Counted from the stretch's first letter, positions 33,134 through 47,432 are shown. The stretch is DNA of 64,000 bases from Panulirus ornatus (GCF_036320965.1 NC_092234.1:31536703-31600702); one strand, 5' to 3'. Translations and numbers: made by a program. The notes: generated by a model from the letters alone, not told the origin.

Positions 33134-34190
33134 TCAAAGCTAGTCTATGCACATTCACGTCGACCCTAGAGTTCGTCTCTGTACTCACGATGACTAAGTA
33201 GTTGCGTCTATTGTCATGGCGATACATTTCTAATTACTGCTTTGGTGCACTGTATACCAACAGCATTCTCTGGTTATCTACGGTGGCTACACACACACTC
33301 GTACATGAGTAAGACGTAGTGTACTCTAACACCATCTGTTATGGCGTAAGAAACACCCTTACCAAATAGGAAAAAAAAGGCGAATTTTCAAAAAGAAAAT
33401 TTGCTATCACTTCAAAGTCTATTGGCGTGAAAGGCTACCATGAGCGTGGCGATGGCGTTCAGTCTATCTCACATGTACGGAAACATATACACACACACAC
33501 ACACACCAAACACCCTCACTCACAATACGTCATTCACTCTCATCCAATCAGAGATCAGCTGGAGCGACCGTCGCTGGATTAACGACTTAGTATAACCAGC
33601 TTTCGTTTGACAGACCCCACGGCCACATACACCGCTACGTACGGCCAAGACGCCCCTCATACATGCACAACCTCGGGGAGTTACCCCAGTCAAAATGACA
33701 CTACCAGTGTCATAAGGAGATTCGAGAGGTTCGGAAAGGTTTATCTATACACACATAGCGAGGTCTTGTGTGGGTTATGGTAGGGGGTTAGTGTCATGAG
33801 GTTGGACGTCTCCTACCCCTCCATCCCTTGCCCCCTCCCCCCACAGACCCATACTGCTCAGAGTGACACAACTAACACCACAAAAATCTCGCCTGTCTAT
33901 CATCGGGTGAGAGAGAGAGGATCTTCGTCGCCACAAATATTCGCGAGCGGGGCCGGATCTCTCGCCCCGTGCCTGAGATGACTCCCATTATGGCCAGTTC
34001 CTTTGATGGATCGCGATCGTAACTCCGAGATGCAAATGGGAGATGAACCAATGTTGTAAAAATCTATCGAGGAAAGCGATGATTGGGGGAGAGGAAACAT
34101 TCACCTGCCCAGCGCGGCATCACGCTCACAGCCAGACTCCGGCAGGCAGGCAGACGGGGCGGTGTTGGGGAGGGGGGGAACCTGTTTGCC
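33131..34190. other. Unique intergenic DNA
   Basis: No gene recognised. A small CA run at 33489-33507. Confidence 0.4.
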
Positions 34191-34440
34191 TAAGCTCATA
34201 TTGTTATAAAAGTGGGGGTGAGGGAGGGAGAAATAGAGGGAGGGGGGGTGGGAGGAGGAGGAGGAGGATTTAGGTGTCAAGATCGGGGAGAAGGAAGGGA
34301 AGGGGAGTGTGAACGGTGAGGAGGGGAGGGAGGGGGAGGGGGGGAGAGGATAAAGTGGCGGGGCAGGCGGGGAAGGGGAGTGGAGGGGGAGGGAGGAATC
34401 GTCAGGGTGAGTGGAGGCTGGAGCGAGAGGCGGTGGGGGG
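34191..34440. repeat. G-rich purine tract
   Basis: GGGAGGGGGAGGGGG-type sequence with many G-runs of three or more, potentially quadruplex-forming. Includes a (GGA)n run near 34252-34267. Confidence 0.8.
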
Positions 34441-36312
<1,872 letters not shown>

Positions 36313-36669
36313 CACTTATTCATTATCCATATACATTTCTATATGTTATTTATATTGGTATAATATGATAAGAAAAGTTCTCAAAATTAATCCTACGAGA
36401 AATAACTATATTTTCTCACAGTGTGATAAGCAAAGACAGCAAAGAGTTTCCAGCACACAACTCCCAGCTTGTACTGGGAAAATTACAGTCAGCCGGAATA
36501 CGTTTTCTAATACTCCAGGAGGCAGGGAGTGGGGGAAGGAGGGGGGGGTTTGCTGTATCCTTACGTACAGTAACTAAAGCAGTTTTCGAAGAGACACTGA
36601 ATAGGATCTATACACTATACATGACACAACTGGGATCATGTTCCGGTACCGATTTGATAAAGGATTTAT

Positions 36670-36671
<2 letters not shown>

Positions 36672-36707
<36 letters not shown>

Positions 36708-36708
36708 G
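36672..36708. repeat. (AC)n microsatellite
   Basis: About 17 AC units ending in CGCGCG. Confidence 0.97.
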
Positions 36709-37109
36709 CGAGACGCTCAACATAGCGTAAGCCAAGCGACTCATTATCTTCTACGCTAAATTTTCTTGCGGTGAGCGCCAGGCGCTTGCACTGGTGCTCA
36801 GCGCTCACTATCCTAGCAGACCAGGTGGTCAGCCCTCACTCACCCAGCAACCCATATGATCAGCCCAGATCTAACCAGCAGCTTAGGCTATCAACACTCA
36901 CTTTTTTTTCTCTTTCTCTCTCACTTTTCCTCACAGTCACCAACATGACGCGGGCTAAACATGCCCCCCCCCCCCCAATCAACGCTATTTCGGGGGGTGA
37001 GAGGGGGGGGAAAAAAGAGTAAGGGAAAAAAAATATATATAGAAATTATTCAGGACCTTACAGGTGTTGGTAGACCTGACTCTTAGTGAGGGAAGAAAGA
37101 TTATGTGTG

Positions 37110-37111
<2 letters not shown>

Positions 37112-37189
<78 letters not shown>
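37112..37189. repeat. (GA)n microsatellite
   Basis: About 39 GA units. The ER-repeat frames here are artefacts. Confidence 0.98.
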
Positions 37190-37193
<4 letters not shown>

Positions 37194-38271
37194 TACAGCT
37201 CGGCCTTTCTTCGAGGAAAAGACGCAACGCGCGCTTCGGACTCGCAAGTCTCAGTGGCAAGGACACATGCAGCAGACAGCTCAAGAGAGCAGTGGTCATA
37301 ATGATACCTGTAGAACAGGAGGAAGGGGAGGAACATCGCTGTGTGCAGGAAGGGAAGACTGGAGAGAGAGAGAGAGATGAGATGCCTGCAGAATTAATGA
37401 GACGAAACGCTTTTGACTTCACTCACACTAATAGATAGGTGGACGAAGAATCATCCCAGATATATGAGCAGAACTCCATATTAATGCGAATAAAACCCTT
37501 TCAGATATGATATAGCTCCTCGAAGGGAAAATCATTACAGTACCTATACAACTTCCCAAGCATTTAGGATGCAGAATTTATAAGGGTGATTATGATGTGT
37601 GTCCGAGATAAAAAGGAGGATCTGATCATGCTAAATAGGTTTATGTTATTACAGGGTTAAGCTTTGTTTTCGAAAGCGAAGAGGGAAATGAATATATTGA
37701 GAGCTATGGGCAGAAATTGCGTTTTAGCAATTCGAGATGTTGCACAGATTCAAAGTGAGAGAGGATATATCATCAGTTAAGACACAAAGAACGAGCATTA
37801 AGAGGAGGAAGAGAGAGTAAACTGTGACAGAAGCTCAAGACAGAAAATCACTTCTGGAAGGAAGAAAGAGAGTAGGTGACAAGATAAAGCCACTCAGTAA
37901 TATCACCGCAATGTAACGGCAAGAGGAAGCCTTACGTGGAGGAACACAGAGAAGCAGAAAAAAAAAAAGGAAGGAATTTTAGAAAGCAAAGATTCATGCC
38001 ACAACCTGTCAAATGCTTCGACATGTCGAGGGGCCCAGACAAAAGTTTCACCTAAATCCCTGAGAGAGGAGGAACAGAAGTGAGGCACATTGGAGGGACC
38101 ACCAGTAGACCTAGCACTGTGAAAGCCATACTGGTGACCAGAAAGAAGGGAATGAGATGAGACTTAATAAGGACAGATTCAATGACTTTGGAGAGAGCGT
38201 ACAAGAGAGCACTGTGGCAGCTGCGGGAAAGGTCAGGTCGGTCTCCTGTCTTACCGATGGCTGCACCAGGG
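37190..38271. other. Unique intergenic DNA
   Basis: No gene recognised. Purine-rich between 37680 and 37880. Confidence 0.4.
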
Positions 38272-38353
38272 CAGGAGGAGGAGGAGGAGGAGGAGGAGAA
38301 GGAGGAGGAGGAGGAGGAGGAGGAGGAGGAGGAGGAGGAGGAGGAGGAGGAGA
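38272..38353. repeat. (GGA)n microsatellite
   Basis: About 27 GGA/GAG units with one GAA interruption. Confidence 0.97.
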
Positions 38354-38439
38354 GGTATGGGTTTGTAGACAGAAAAGAATTAGGAGAGTACGGATCAGAG
38401 CTGGTTCGGAGGCACACTGCCGTAGGCCTGCTGCCCTAC

Positions 38440-38715
38440 AGCTCCGATCATCAGCCCTCACGTACCCTGCAGCCCAGGGGATCAGCCCTCACGTACCCTG
38501 TAGCTCAGGGGATCAGCCCTCACCTACCCTGCACCTCAGGGGATCAGCCCTCACCTACCCTGCAGCTCAGGGGATCAGCCCTCACGTACCCTGCAGCCCA
38601 GGGGATCAGCCCTCACGTACCCTGCAGCCCAGGGGATCAGCCCTCACTAACCCTGTAGCTCAGAGGATAAGTCCTCACCCACCCTGTAGCTCAGGGGATC
38701 AGCCCTCACCCACCC
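38440..38715. repeat. 31-bp minisatellite
   Basis: ATCAGCCCTCACGTACCCTG followed by CAGCCCAGGGG starts at 38450, 38481, 38512 and 38543 (exact 31-bp step) and continues for about nine units. Because 31 is not a multiple of three, the two overlapping long frames simply cycle through all reading frames. A single related phrase, GGTCAGCCCTCACTCACCC, occurs alone near 36827. Confidence 0.95.
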
Positions 38716-39104
38716 CGCCCACCACCATCATCTCTGGCCATCAAGCCTTGACTCAACACTTGACTCCTCATCCACCCATCACTTAACTCATCTACACCTA
38801 CTTATACAAGAATACTCACCCGTCTCTCATCTCATCCACACCATTTTACACATCGTCATCCATCCGTTACTCAGCTCATCCACATCGTCTTGCACAGGAT
38901 CACCCACCCGTCTATCAGCTCCTGAACACAAACACAACGCTTGAGGAGCGCTTCGGGAATTCTCACCCTCGAAACTCCCCCACAAAGGACAGACGCGTCC
39001 AATTCCTTCATCAAACCACCCACACTGACTTACGATTCCACCCAGAGTAACTTCACATCCCACACTCACCCACACCCGTCCAGCAGCATCCCGCCCACTC
39101 GCAC

Positions 39105-39139
<35 letters not shown>

Positions 39140-39300
39140 AACACACCTCACTATCCCCCCCGTCCCCCTAACTCATTACCATTCTGCCGCCTCCTCTACT
39201 TTGGCTATGACTAATGTCCAGCTGGATTAGAAATGGCCAAGTCACACAGAGCTCCACCGCTCGACCCCTATCACCACCGGCAGGCATAAATCACAGGCGC
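38716..39300. other. C/A-rich intergenic DNA with a CA microsatellite
   Basis: CATCCACCC/CTCATC words recur to about 38900. (AC)15 at 39106-39135. The remainder is unique with no gene. Confidence 0.5.
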
Positions 39301-40080
39301 CCTGCAGACAGTGTTACCCCAGGGGTGTCCTGACTTGGCCCTTATGTCCCTGCTCGTCGGGCGGCATGTCAGTGCTAATCCTTCGCTTCCATGTTTTAAG
39401 ATCTATGACAGTGCTATGAAGTGGGAGTTTGGAGATCACCTTTATGTTACTGTCTGTCACAGAGGAAAACAGTGCAATCCCACAAGCCTCCAGACTTCGT
39501 CTCTGTGTCCGAATTATTGAGAAGGATAGATATCGCTATCCTAGAAGCGTCTCGGTATCGCCCTTACATCACTGATCACTGTTGGCAATGCGACAAGGCA
39601 GTGCTATCCCATCCGTGTCCTCACTTCACCCTTAGTATCACCGATGGTCTTGGGTTAAGACAATGTTATACTAGGGGCGTCCTCACAACGCCCTTGTGTC
39701 ACCGGTGCCGTAGAGTCAAAACCACGTCCTCCCAAGAGGGCGTCCTCACTTAACCCTCGTGTCATCGATGGTGTTGGGGGCAAGACAGGGCTAACCCAGG
39801 GGCGTCCTTACCTTACCCGTGTGTCGTGGGTCTGGTAAGCTAACCCAGGTACATCCCCGCCTCACCCATGTGTCCCAGATGATCATCTAGTAGACCCATG
39901 TTATCCCACGGGGGGTTCTGACTCCATCATCGTGTTATCGTTGGCCAGGGATCGAGATCAGGCTATCCCAGAGGGCGCCCTCCCGTCACCAGCGCTTCGT
40001 GGGTTGGTCTGGGGACATGACCACCTTGTTCCACTCTTGTGTCTCCGTTCGTCTGAGACAGGTACCCCTAGTTATCCCGT
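39301..40080. repeat. Degenerate minisatellite, about 62 bp unit
   Basis: GGGGCGTCCTCACTTCACCC, then TTGTGTCACCGATGG and a (C)AAGACAGTGCTAACCCA block recur, with the GTCCTCAC element at about 39617, 39679, 39742 and 39804. Units are strongly diverged at both ends. Confidence 0.8.
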
Positions 40081-41951
40081 GTTGTCTCTACGCTATTCAA
40101 ATCACATCACATTTTAAGTCCGTGTTGGTTGCTGGCTTGTCCCACAGACTCTTATGGGGAACTGAGGAAAATAAATATACTATTCAGAATACAGAACATA
40201 GAAAATACAGGATCATGTATGTAATACAAATGCTGTACGACTCTGCTGAAAAGGATGCGATTACGCTCAGCCACAGCTCACGCAGCCTCTCACATGTCAG
40301 GTTCACTAGCGAATTGGTGACGGTCTTTTCCAGAAGGTGTGGGTGAACCGTACAACCCGTGTTAGGGGGATGCCATTCGCTCTTCCCTGTGTCGTTCTCT
40401 TGGTCGTAGCTTCGTTGTCTTCCCACCCTCCTTCTCAAAATAGAGATATCTTCCCTCTTTCCCTTTCGTCTGTTGTTCCATCTCTTCCTCTTCCCCGTTT
40501 CCTCGCTTTCCCCTTCAACTCCCTTCGTCTTTGCTCTTCGCTCCTCCTTTCGCCTTTGTCCTGTATCGTTGTCCCCGCCTCCGACCTCCGTTGTCCCACG
40601 GCGCCTGTGCCCTCTATCGTTTTCTTCGTCCTGGTTTCACCTTGGCCCCTCGCATTTCCCATTCGTCGAGTCCTTCGTCCAACCGTCACAGCTGGAGTCT
40701 CGCCTACCGTTAATCTCTGACCCCTGCAACTATAGGTCAACGGGGCCACAAGGTTCTGGGGGACACCCTCTGTAAAAATGTACACTTCAATCACTCCACA
40801 TAAATATCCCCAACAATTGTATCTAATGCATTCAACCTTTTGTCTGGATTTTCAAATATACGAATTCAGTAAAAATATGGAGTAATACAAGCGACCGTTA
40901 GGGTTTCTCGGGGTGCGTGCTGCAAGAATTCTTCGTGTAGGTTGTGAACAAATGAAAGTTCAACGATCATCAATCACTTCACATGCGATTAGTCTATGGA
41001 GGGACTTGAGGCCAGCGTGAAGTCATAGAGGCCACAACTTCCCCGTTTGTACAGAGGGGGAAACTTGTGTGTTTGCGAGACTTAGTGTCTCCTGAACACC
41101 TTCCCAGAGAGCTGCTCAGAGTTCCTCTGTGGCACCTTAGTGAAAGGGGAGGGAGGGTTGGGGGAGGCGACACCCCAATCGGATATTCAGTAACACTCCT
41201 GAGAGTTCAAAGGCAATTCAAGAACCCTTAGGAATCTCAAGGGTTCGAGTATATACCTCCAAGGGGCATGATGACGAGGCTCGGGTTGGAGGTTCAAGAT
41301 TAGAACACCTAATGCAAATTCTGTGCCAAGAAGCAATAATAAAAAAAAGGAATAATCTCTACTCCTCCTATCTCTCGGGCTCCACCAGGCATTTTATCGC
41401 TAAGTCACAGAGCTATCAATCACTCAGCACAGAACAAAAAAAAACAGACAAGAGGACAGAGCGAGAGTGGGAAAAACCCGTGCAAATAATGGCTTCAAAA
41501 ATCCAGTCATAAAACAGTGAGGCAGTCAAATCTAATTTGGTAACCCTGTGGTGACCTAACCCTGGCTATATGATAATACCCGTGGTGCCCCTGACCTCGC
41601 TAACACCATCATCGTTTGCGAGATTATCAGGTCAACCGATAAAGGTCAACATGACCTAAACTGTTACATATCCTAGAAAAAAAAATAAGGTATAAGTATC
41701 GTATAAATAAAACCCCTGAAATCGTGTTGAATAAAAGGACGATTAATGGGAGCCTTATGGGAGAGGCGAAGTGACGCCTTATGATAATGTGGACAAGAGT
41801 TCATTATCACCAAGTCATTGTACCCTAGTCATTGTATCTCAAGAGGACTGGTGGGGGTGGGGGAAGACATTATAGGGCTGGTGTGAGGGTGGTGCTCAAT
41901 ACTTCTCATGATGGTAAATTTAACCACCTCAGTCTCGATGCACAGTATCCC

Positions 41952-41953
<2 letters not shown>
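40081..41953. other. Unique intergenic DNA
   Basis: No gene recognised. From 40370 to 40720 the plus strand is pyrimidine-rich. Its 127-codon frame (40337-40720) opens with a hydrophobic MPFALPCVVLLVVASL stretch, which the C/T composition alone could produce. Confidence 0.4.

Positions 41954-41997
<44 letters not shown>
41954..41997. repeat. (GT)n microsatellite
   Basis: About 21 GT units ending in GCGCG. Confidence 0.98.
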
Positions 41998-42000
<3 letters not shown>

Positions 42001-43015
42001 TGTGTTCAGTATCGAATGAAAGGGTGTTCAGCACTTCCCCAGTGTGTGCTCAGCAAACCCTTGTGAGGGGGCTTAGTATCTTATGCATCTGTGTTCATTA
42101 TACAGTGGGTGTTATTCAGCATCTAGTATGTGGGTCTTCAATAAACCTTCATGTTACTGCCTCGTGTATGCTCAGCAGACCTATACAATACCAAAACCCT
42201 ATTTAAACTCATACGCTACCTTTCCCTCAACTGAGCACACATGTACTAGCTGCTGCTCAGTCCCTAGTGCCTGGGCCCCTTATTACGCAAACCCGAGGCG
42301 CTCAGTACATTCTCTCGTGTGGGAATACTGAATGAAGGCTATCTGCCTTGTGCCAGTTCGACAACATGCTTCACTTCATCGGCAAACCGAATGCGAACCC
42401 AGTGTAAACTGAACATCAGATATCCAATCCTCGTGCAAACACAATTAAACATCCATTTCTTTAAGCGCGCGCACGAACACACGGCAAGCACAGGGTTGAA
42501 GAATTCGCACGCGAGAGGACGAGAGATCCTTACGTCAAGTGACATGGTGATGAACCATGGACTGACCCAGGGAACCAGCCCACGCCTAGCGAGCTTAAAG
42601 GAAAAAAAATGTATATACATATATAAGTTTTCCTTTACTGGCACATGAATAAAGGAGTAACCCGGATCGAATCCCAAAGTCCTTCTTGAATACGTGAAGA
42701 CGTGACTCAAGACTTTTTGAGTCACCCCAAAAATCCAGACACCATTCTTCGATCTCAAGACTTGATCGACTCACCTGGAGAGTTCTCCAATCATTAGACC
42801 ATCCCTCATTGTTCTCCCTAATATGCCACACGTGTCCCGGTGTGGCAACCAATGGGTGGGTGTGTCGACCTGCAAGCGCTGCGTGAGGGCGTATCCATTT
42901 CCCCCTCTGTATCATAACGGTCCACTGTGTACTGTATGAGCGTGGGTGGTATGCTAAGGAGAAATCGTAGGTAATGTATTCATACTATCTAGAGTTCAGA
43001 TTTCAAGAGTTTATT

Positions 43016-43016
<1 letters not shown>
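41998..43016. other. Unique intergenic DNA with a palindromic bZIP-like site
   Basis: Decayed CAGTATC/CTCAGCA words between 42005 and 42200. No gene recognised. It contains the inverted repeat at 42702-42725. Confidence 0.4.
42702..42725. promoter_or_regulatory. Perfect inverted repeat with two TGACTCA (AP-1-like) sites
   Basis: GTGACTCAA (42702-42710), spacer GACTTT and TTGAGTCAC (42717-42725) form a perfect 9-bp inverted repeat. Each arm holds TGACTCA/TGAGTCA, the consensus for AP-1 type bZIP factors. Function is inferred only. Confidence 0.35.

Positions 43017-43071
<55 letters not shown>
43017..43071. repeat. (GA)n microsatellite
   Basis: About 27 GA units. Confidence 0.98.
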
Positions 43072-43074
<3 letters not shown>

Positions 43075-43134
43075 TTCGACCAGTGTGGATTTATGTGCAC
43101 CAAGTTAAGAAACACCAGCATCTCAGGCACTGTC

Positions 43135-43445
43135 GGTAGACATGACACTGCTGGCACGCCTGGCACTGGAAGCCCCTCTGGAACTGCTGAGACCTTTGGC
43201 ACTACTGACAGTGTCGGCACTGCCGGTACCTCTAGCAATGATGGAACCATATACAATAACTGACACTTCCGGCAGTGCTAACACACCTCTGGCACTGCTA
43301 ACTCCAACATTCCAAACACCTCTGGCACTGCTAACTCCAACATTCCAAATACTTCTGGCACTGCTAACACCTCTGGTAGTGCTAACATCTCTGGCACTGC
43401 TAGCTCCAACATTCCAAACACCTCTGGCACTGCTGGCACCCCGGG
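43135..43445. repeat. Mixed 33-bp and 18-bp minisatellite based on CTGGCACTGCTA
   Basis: CTGGCACTGCTAACTCCAAC plus ATTCCAAACACCT units (33 bp) start at 43289, 43322 and 43355. Two 18-bp units (CTGGCACTGCTAACACCT type) follow, then another 33-bp unit. All lengths are multiples of three, so the plus-strand frame 43142-43495 stays open with an LALLTPTFQTP repeat. Left of 43289 looser CTGGCACTGC variants continue. Confidence 0.92.
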
Positions 43446-43572
43446 TGAGACACTGGCCCAGTTCTGGCCACTGGCTGAAGACTAATCGTAAGTAGACACG
43501 AACGTTAGCATATTATGGCACGTAATGCTGATGGTGGAGCCAGCCAGGCAAGCAAGGCCCTGGCAGTGAGGG

Positions 43573-43573
<1 letters not shown>

Positions 43574-43636
<63 letters not shown>
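43574..43636. repeat. (TC)n microsatellite
   Basis: About 31 TC units. Confidence 0.98.
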
Positions 43637-43638
<2 letters not shown>

Positions 43639-44411
43639 AAATATCACGAAAATGAATTACAAAAGAAATAAAAAAAACTGCCAAGTAACAGAGAGAACGT
43701 TGTTGAAGTATTACCCAAGAGTAATGACGTAAATGACTGCAATAACAACATCACAAGCAACACAATCAACAACCAGCGACGACATCAACGAAAAAAAAAT
43801 AGAAAACGAAAACCACAAACAGGCAACCCACAACTCTCGTAACCGAACCCAAAGTGTAAACGATACAAAAGAGAAAATGGGCGGATTTTCCTCCCAAATT
43901 ATATATTTATGATTTTTTTCATTTTCTCTCTTTTCTTAAGACATCACGAAGAAAATGGGCACAGAGTGCATATATATATTTCGTCTATACTCTATCGTTT
44001 CATGTATCTTAAACTGCTCCTGTTCGGAGATGGTTCGCTAGCGAAGTAAAGCAAGAGTTTTGACCAACGTTCACAAATGTCCACCACTCCAGGCTTCGTT
44101 AACTATTTCTCACGTTTCTTCAATTCTGATAACATCTACCTGTCTATAATCGCCCTAAGACCCCCTTTCTTCCAAGGGGGATCCTGGAGTTATTCCAGGT
44201 CCCCCTTTTCATCCAGGAGTTCCTGCAGTTCCAAGGCTGCGCTGCTTCCAGTATCAGGGGAAAGATAGACTCCTGGGAACTGAGAAGTTTTCTGACGAGA
44301 CTGTGGACCCCATTTAGTTAACAGATGACAATTATACTGCCTCATAACAGGTGACATTTCTACTCGTGGTTTAACTTCCTGCGGGCGAAATCCGGTAACA
44401 CCGCCTTAATA

Positions 44412-44413
<2 letters not shown>
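43637..44413. other. Unique intergenic DNA
   Basis: No gene recognised. CCTGGAGTTATTCCAGG-like text around 44180-44230 echoes the CTGGAAT words of 16290-17390. Confidence 0.4.

Positions 44414-44479
<66 letters not shown>
44414..44479. repeat. (CT)n microsatellite
   Basis: About 33 CT units. Confidence 0.98.
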
Positions 44480-44483
<4 letters not shown>

Positions 44484-44735
44484 ATTATATATATTCGTGT
44501 AAACAGGCTCAATATTTTCTTTAATACACATTGTAAAAAAAACTAATGCATATTTAACACTCACTGGCTTTGTTGGTTCTTTCCATTTTTCTTACCCCAC
44601 GTTTTGCTTCATTTGATCAAGTGAAAATAAATATAGGACGTTCAATTCACATTTTATCAGATGAAGCAAAATGTTAGGAGAGGAAAAAAAAAGCTAGCGA
44701 GTGTTAAATATGCACTGGTCGTATGCAAATAGTAT

Positions 44736-44747
<12 letters not shown>

Positions 44748-44766
<19 letters not shown>

Positions 44767-46030
44767 TTTTATACTTTGTCGCTGTCTCCCGCGTTTGCGA
44801 GGTAGCGCAAGGAAACAGACGAAAGAAATGGCCCAACCCCCCCCCGTACACATGTACATACACACGTCCACACACGCAAATATACATACCTACACAGCTT
44901 TCCATGGTTTACCCCGGACGCTTCACATGCCTTGATTCAATCCACTGACAGCACGTCAACCCCTGTATACCACATCGCTCCAATTCACTCTATTCCTTGC
45001 CCTCCTTTCACCCTCCTGCATGTTCAGGCCCCGATCACACAAAATCCTTTTCACGCCATCTTTCCACCTCCAATTTGGTCTCCCTCTTCTCCTCGTTCCC
45101 TCCACCTCCGACACATATATCCTCTTGGTCAATCTTTCCTCACTCATTCTCTCCATGTGCCCAAACCATTTCAAAACACCCTCTTCTGCTCTCTCAACCA
45201 CGCTCTTTTTATTTCCACACATCTCTCTTACCCTTACGTTACTTACTCGATCAAACCACCTCACACCACACATTGTCCTCAAACATCTCATTTCCAGCAC
45301 ATCCATCCTCCTGCGCACAACTCTATCCATAGCCCACGCCTCGCAACCATACAACATTGTTGGAACTACTATTCCTTCAAATATACCCATTTTTGCTTTC
45401 CGGGATAATGTTCTCGACTTCCACACATTTTTCAAGGCTCCCAAAATTTTCGCCCCCTCCCCCACCCTATGATCCACTTCCGCTTCCATGGTTCCATCCG
45501 CTGACAGATCCACTCCCAGATATCTAAAACACTTCACTTCCTCCAGTTTTTCACCATTCAAACTCACCTCCCAATTGACTTGACCCTCAACCCTACTGTA
45601 CCTAATAACCTTGCTCTTATTCACATTTACTCTTAACTTTCTTCTTCCACACACTTTACCAAACTCCGTCACCAGCTTCTGCAGTTTCTCACATGAATCC
45701 GCCACCAGCGCTGTATCATCAGCGAACAACAACTGACTCACTTCCCAAGCTCTCTCATCCCCAACAGACTTCATACTTGCCCCTCTTTCCAAGACTCTTG
45801 CATTTACCTCCCTAACAACCCCATCCATAAACAAATTAAACAACCATGGAGACATCACACACCCCTGCCGCAAACCTACATTCACTGAGAACCAATCACT
45901 TTCCTCTCTTCCTACACGTACACATGCCTTACATCCTCGATAAAAACTTTTCACTGCTTCTAACAACTTGCCTCCCACACCATATATTCTTAATACCTTC
46001 CACAGAGCATCTCTATCAACTCTATCATAT
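44748..46030 (-). mobile_element. RTE-like LINE copy, 5'-truncated, same subfamily as 24005-25629
   Basis: Read on minus: coding part (46027 to 44956), 185-bp 3' UTR (44955-44771) with the same shortened form as the copy at 24005, terminal GCGCTACCTCGCAAACGCGG, and a poly(T) run at 44748-44770 corresponding to its A-tail. The 3' flank is ATAATATATATAT. The 5' end is fused to a fragment of LINE tail at 46031-46111. Confidence 0.93.
44956..46027 (-). CDS. Partial LINE reverse transcriptase ORF
   Basis: About 357 codons of RT remain open from [12 protein letters not shown], just after motif A, to the TGA stop. Against the copy at 24014-25426 I count five differing residues: A/G in the SAD-TMEAE block, M/I in KMG-FEG, N/D in RRRM-VLE, and I/K and K/R in the WRW-DGVK- block. 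RQGCVMSPW and the catalytic FADD are intact, but the first catalytic aspartate of motif A is lost with the truncation. It therefore cannot encode a working polymerase. The open frame continues upstream into the fused tail fragment to an ATG at 46092, a chance extension giving 378 codons in total. Confidence 0.9.
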
Positions 46031-46109
46031 ACGCACATATACATACATATACATTTCAATGTATATACATATACATACACAGACATATACATATATGCAC
46101 ATGTACATA

Positions 46110-46111
<2 letters not shown>
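46031..46111 (-). mobile_element. LINE tail fragment fused to the 5' end of a LINE copy
   Basis: On minus: GAATATGTACATGTGCATAT, TGTCTGTGTATGTATATG, CATTGAAATGTATATGTATG and TATATGTGCGT, matching the interior of the LINE 3' tail seen at 9226-9525 and 10865-10960 in the same orientation. It then joins directly to the RT coding sequence at about 46030 through shared ATATG text. Confidence 0.8.

Positions 46112-46177
<66 letters not shown>
46112..46177. repeat. (AT)n microsatellite
   Basis: About 33 AT units separating the minus-strand chimeric LINE from a plus-strand element fragment. Confidence 0.98.
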
Positions 46178-46180
<3 letters not shown>

Positions 46181-46411
46181 ACAAGAGTGTACGGGATAAA
46201 ACGAGTCCGAACGATGTGGTGTACAAGGATCGACGTGCTTTCAATAGACTCAGCCAGGGGCATAACAAGCGTCCGAGGGCTTGGTTGCAGACAGGAGGCT
46301 ATGGTTTCCATGATCACACAAGACAGCTGAAGAATGGATGCGAGCGGACACGGCCTTTCTTAAGTCTGTTTCTAGTGCCACCTCGCTAAAGTGGGAAACG
46401 GCGATTATGTT
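46181..46411 (+). mobile_element. 3' end of a diverged related LINE
   Basis: GAACGATGTGGTGTACAAGG, CGACGTGCTTTCAATAGACT and GGGGCATAACAAGCGTCCGA correspond to the last codons and first 3' UTR bases of the RTE-like LINE (GATGTGGTATACAGGGGTTG and following). The copy ends with GTGCCACCTCGCTAAAGTGG and GAAACGGCGATTATG, a variant of the shared 3' motif, and passes into (TG)n-(AG)n. Divergence is much higher than between the two young copies. Confidence 0.75.

Positions 46412-46865
<454 letters not shown>

Positions 46866-46912
<47 letters not shown>
46866..46912. repeat. (AT)n microsatellite
   Basis: About 23 AT units. Confidence 0.98.
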
Positions 46913-46915
<3 letters not shown>

Positions 46916-46984
46916 CTTTAGTCAATGTTTGGATCACTGCAGGCGTAACATGATCGGGAGGGCACCGACAGCACATTTAAAACA

Positions 46985-47265
46985 TTCGCAGGTGCGACAG
47001 TGGCGTTCTAAGTGGTGATCCAGGACAAGGGCTAAGTGGTAGTGTAGGTTCTCTCCCACACGGTGTGCCAGGTGACGTCCTAGGCTGGGTCACCTCCTGG
47101 TCGGTGGATTAGGTGATGCACTAGATGGTGGTGGGGAAGGTGACATCCCACGTAGTGGGCTAGGTGACGTGCTAGGTGCAATCCTAGGTGGCACGTTAGG
47201 CGATATCCTAGGCGGTGGATTAAGTGATGCGGTAGGTGGCGCGTCCCAGGTGACAGGGGAAGGGG
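46985..47265. repeat. Degenerate minisatellite around TAGGTGACGTCCTAGG
   Basis: CTAGGTGACG, CCTAGG(T/C)GG and GGTGGATTAGGTGATG variants recur about every 20 bp. Confidence 0.7.
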
Positions 47266-47357
47266 TGGAGGTCTGGGGATGGGGGTCATCGTCTTGGGTT
47301 GCATGAGGTCTGATTATCTGGTATTGATGAGCCCAGCCCCAGCAGGTCCGTCCGTCA

Positions 47358-47361
47358 CCCC

Positions 47362-47432
<71 letters not shown>
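47358..47432. repeat. C-run plus (TC)n microsatellite
   Basis: A C-run is followed by about 30 TC units. Confidence 0.97.

Noticed and set aside
38440..38715. CRISPR-like or coding repeat
   Set aside because: A 31-bp direct tandem repeat without spacers. The period shifts reading frame each unit.
40337..40720. 127-codon frame with a signal-peptide-like start
   Set aside because: Hydrophobicity is explained by C/T-rich composition (L, S, P, F, V codons). No cysteine pattern or family motif supports a secreted protein.
44932..45472. Plus-strand frames of 111-158 codons opposite the LINE (also the mirror set at 24910-25771)
   Set aside because: They are antisense shadows of the RT ORF and occur identically opposite both LINE copies.
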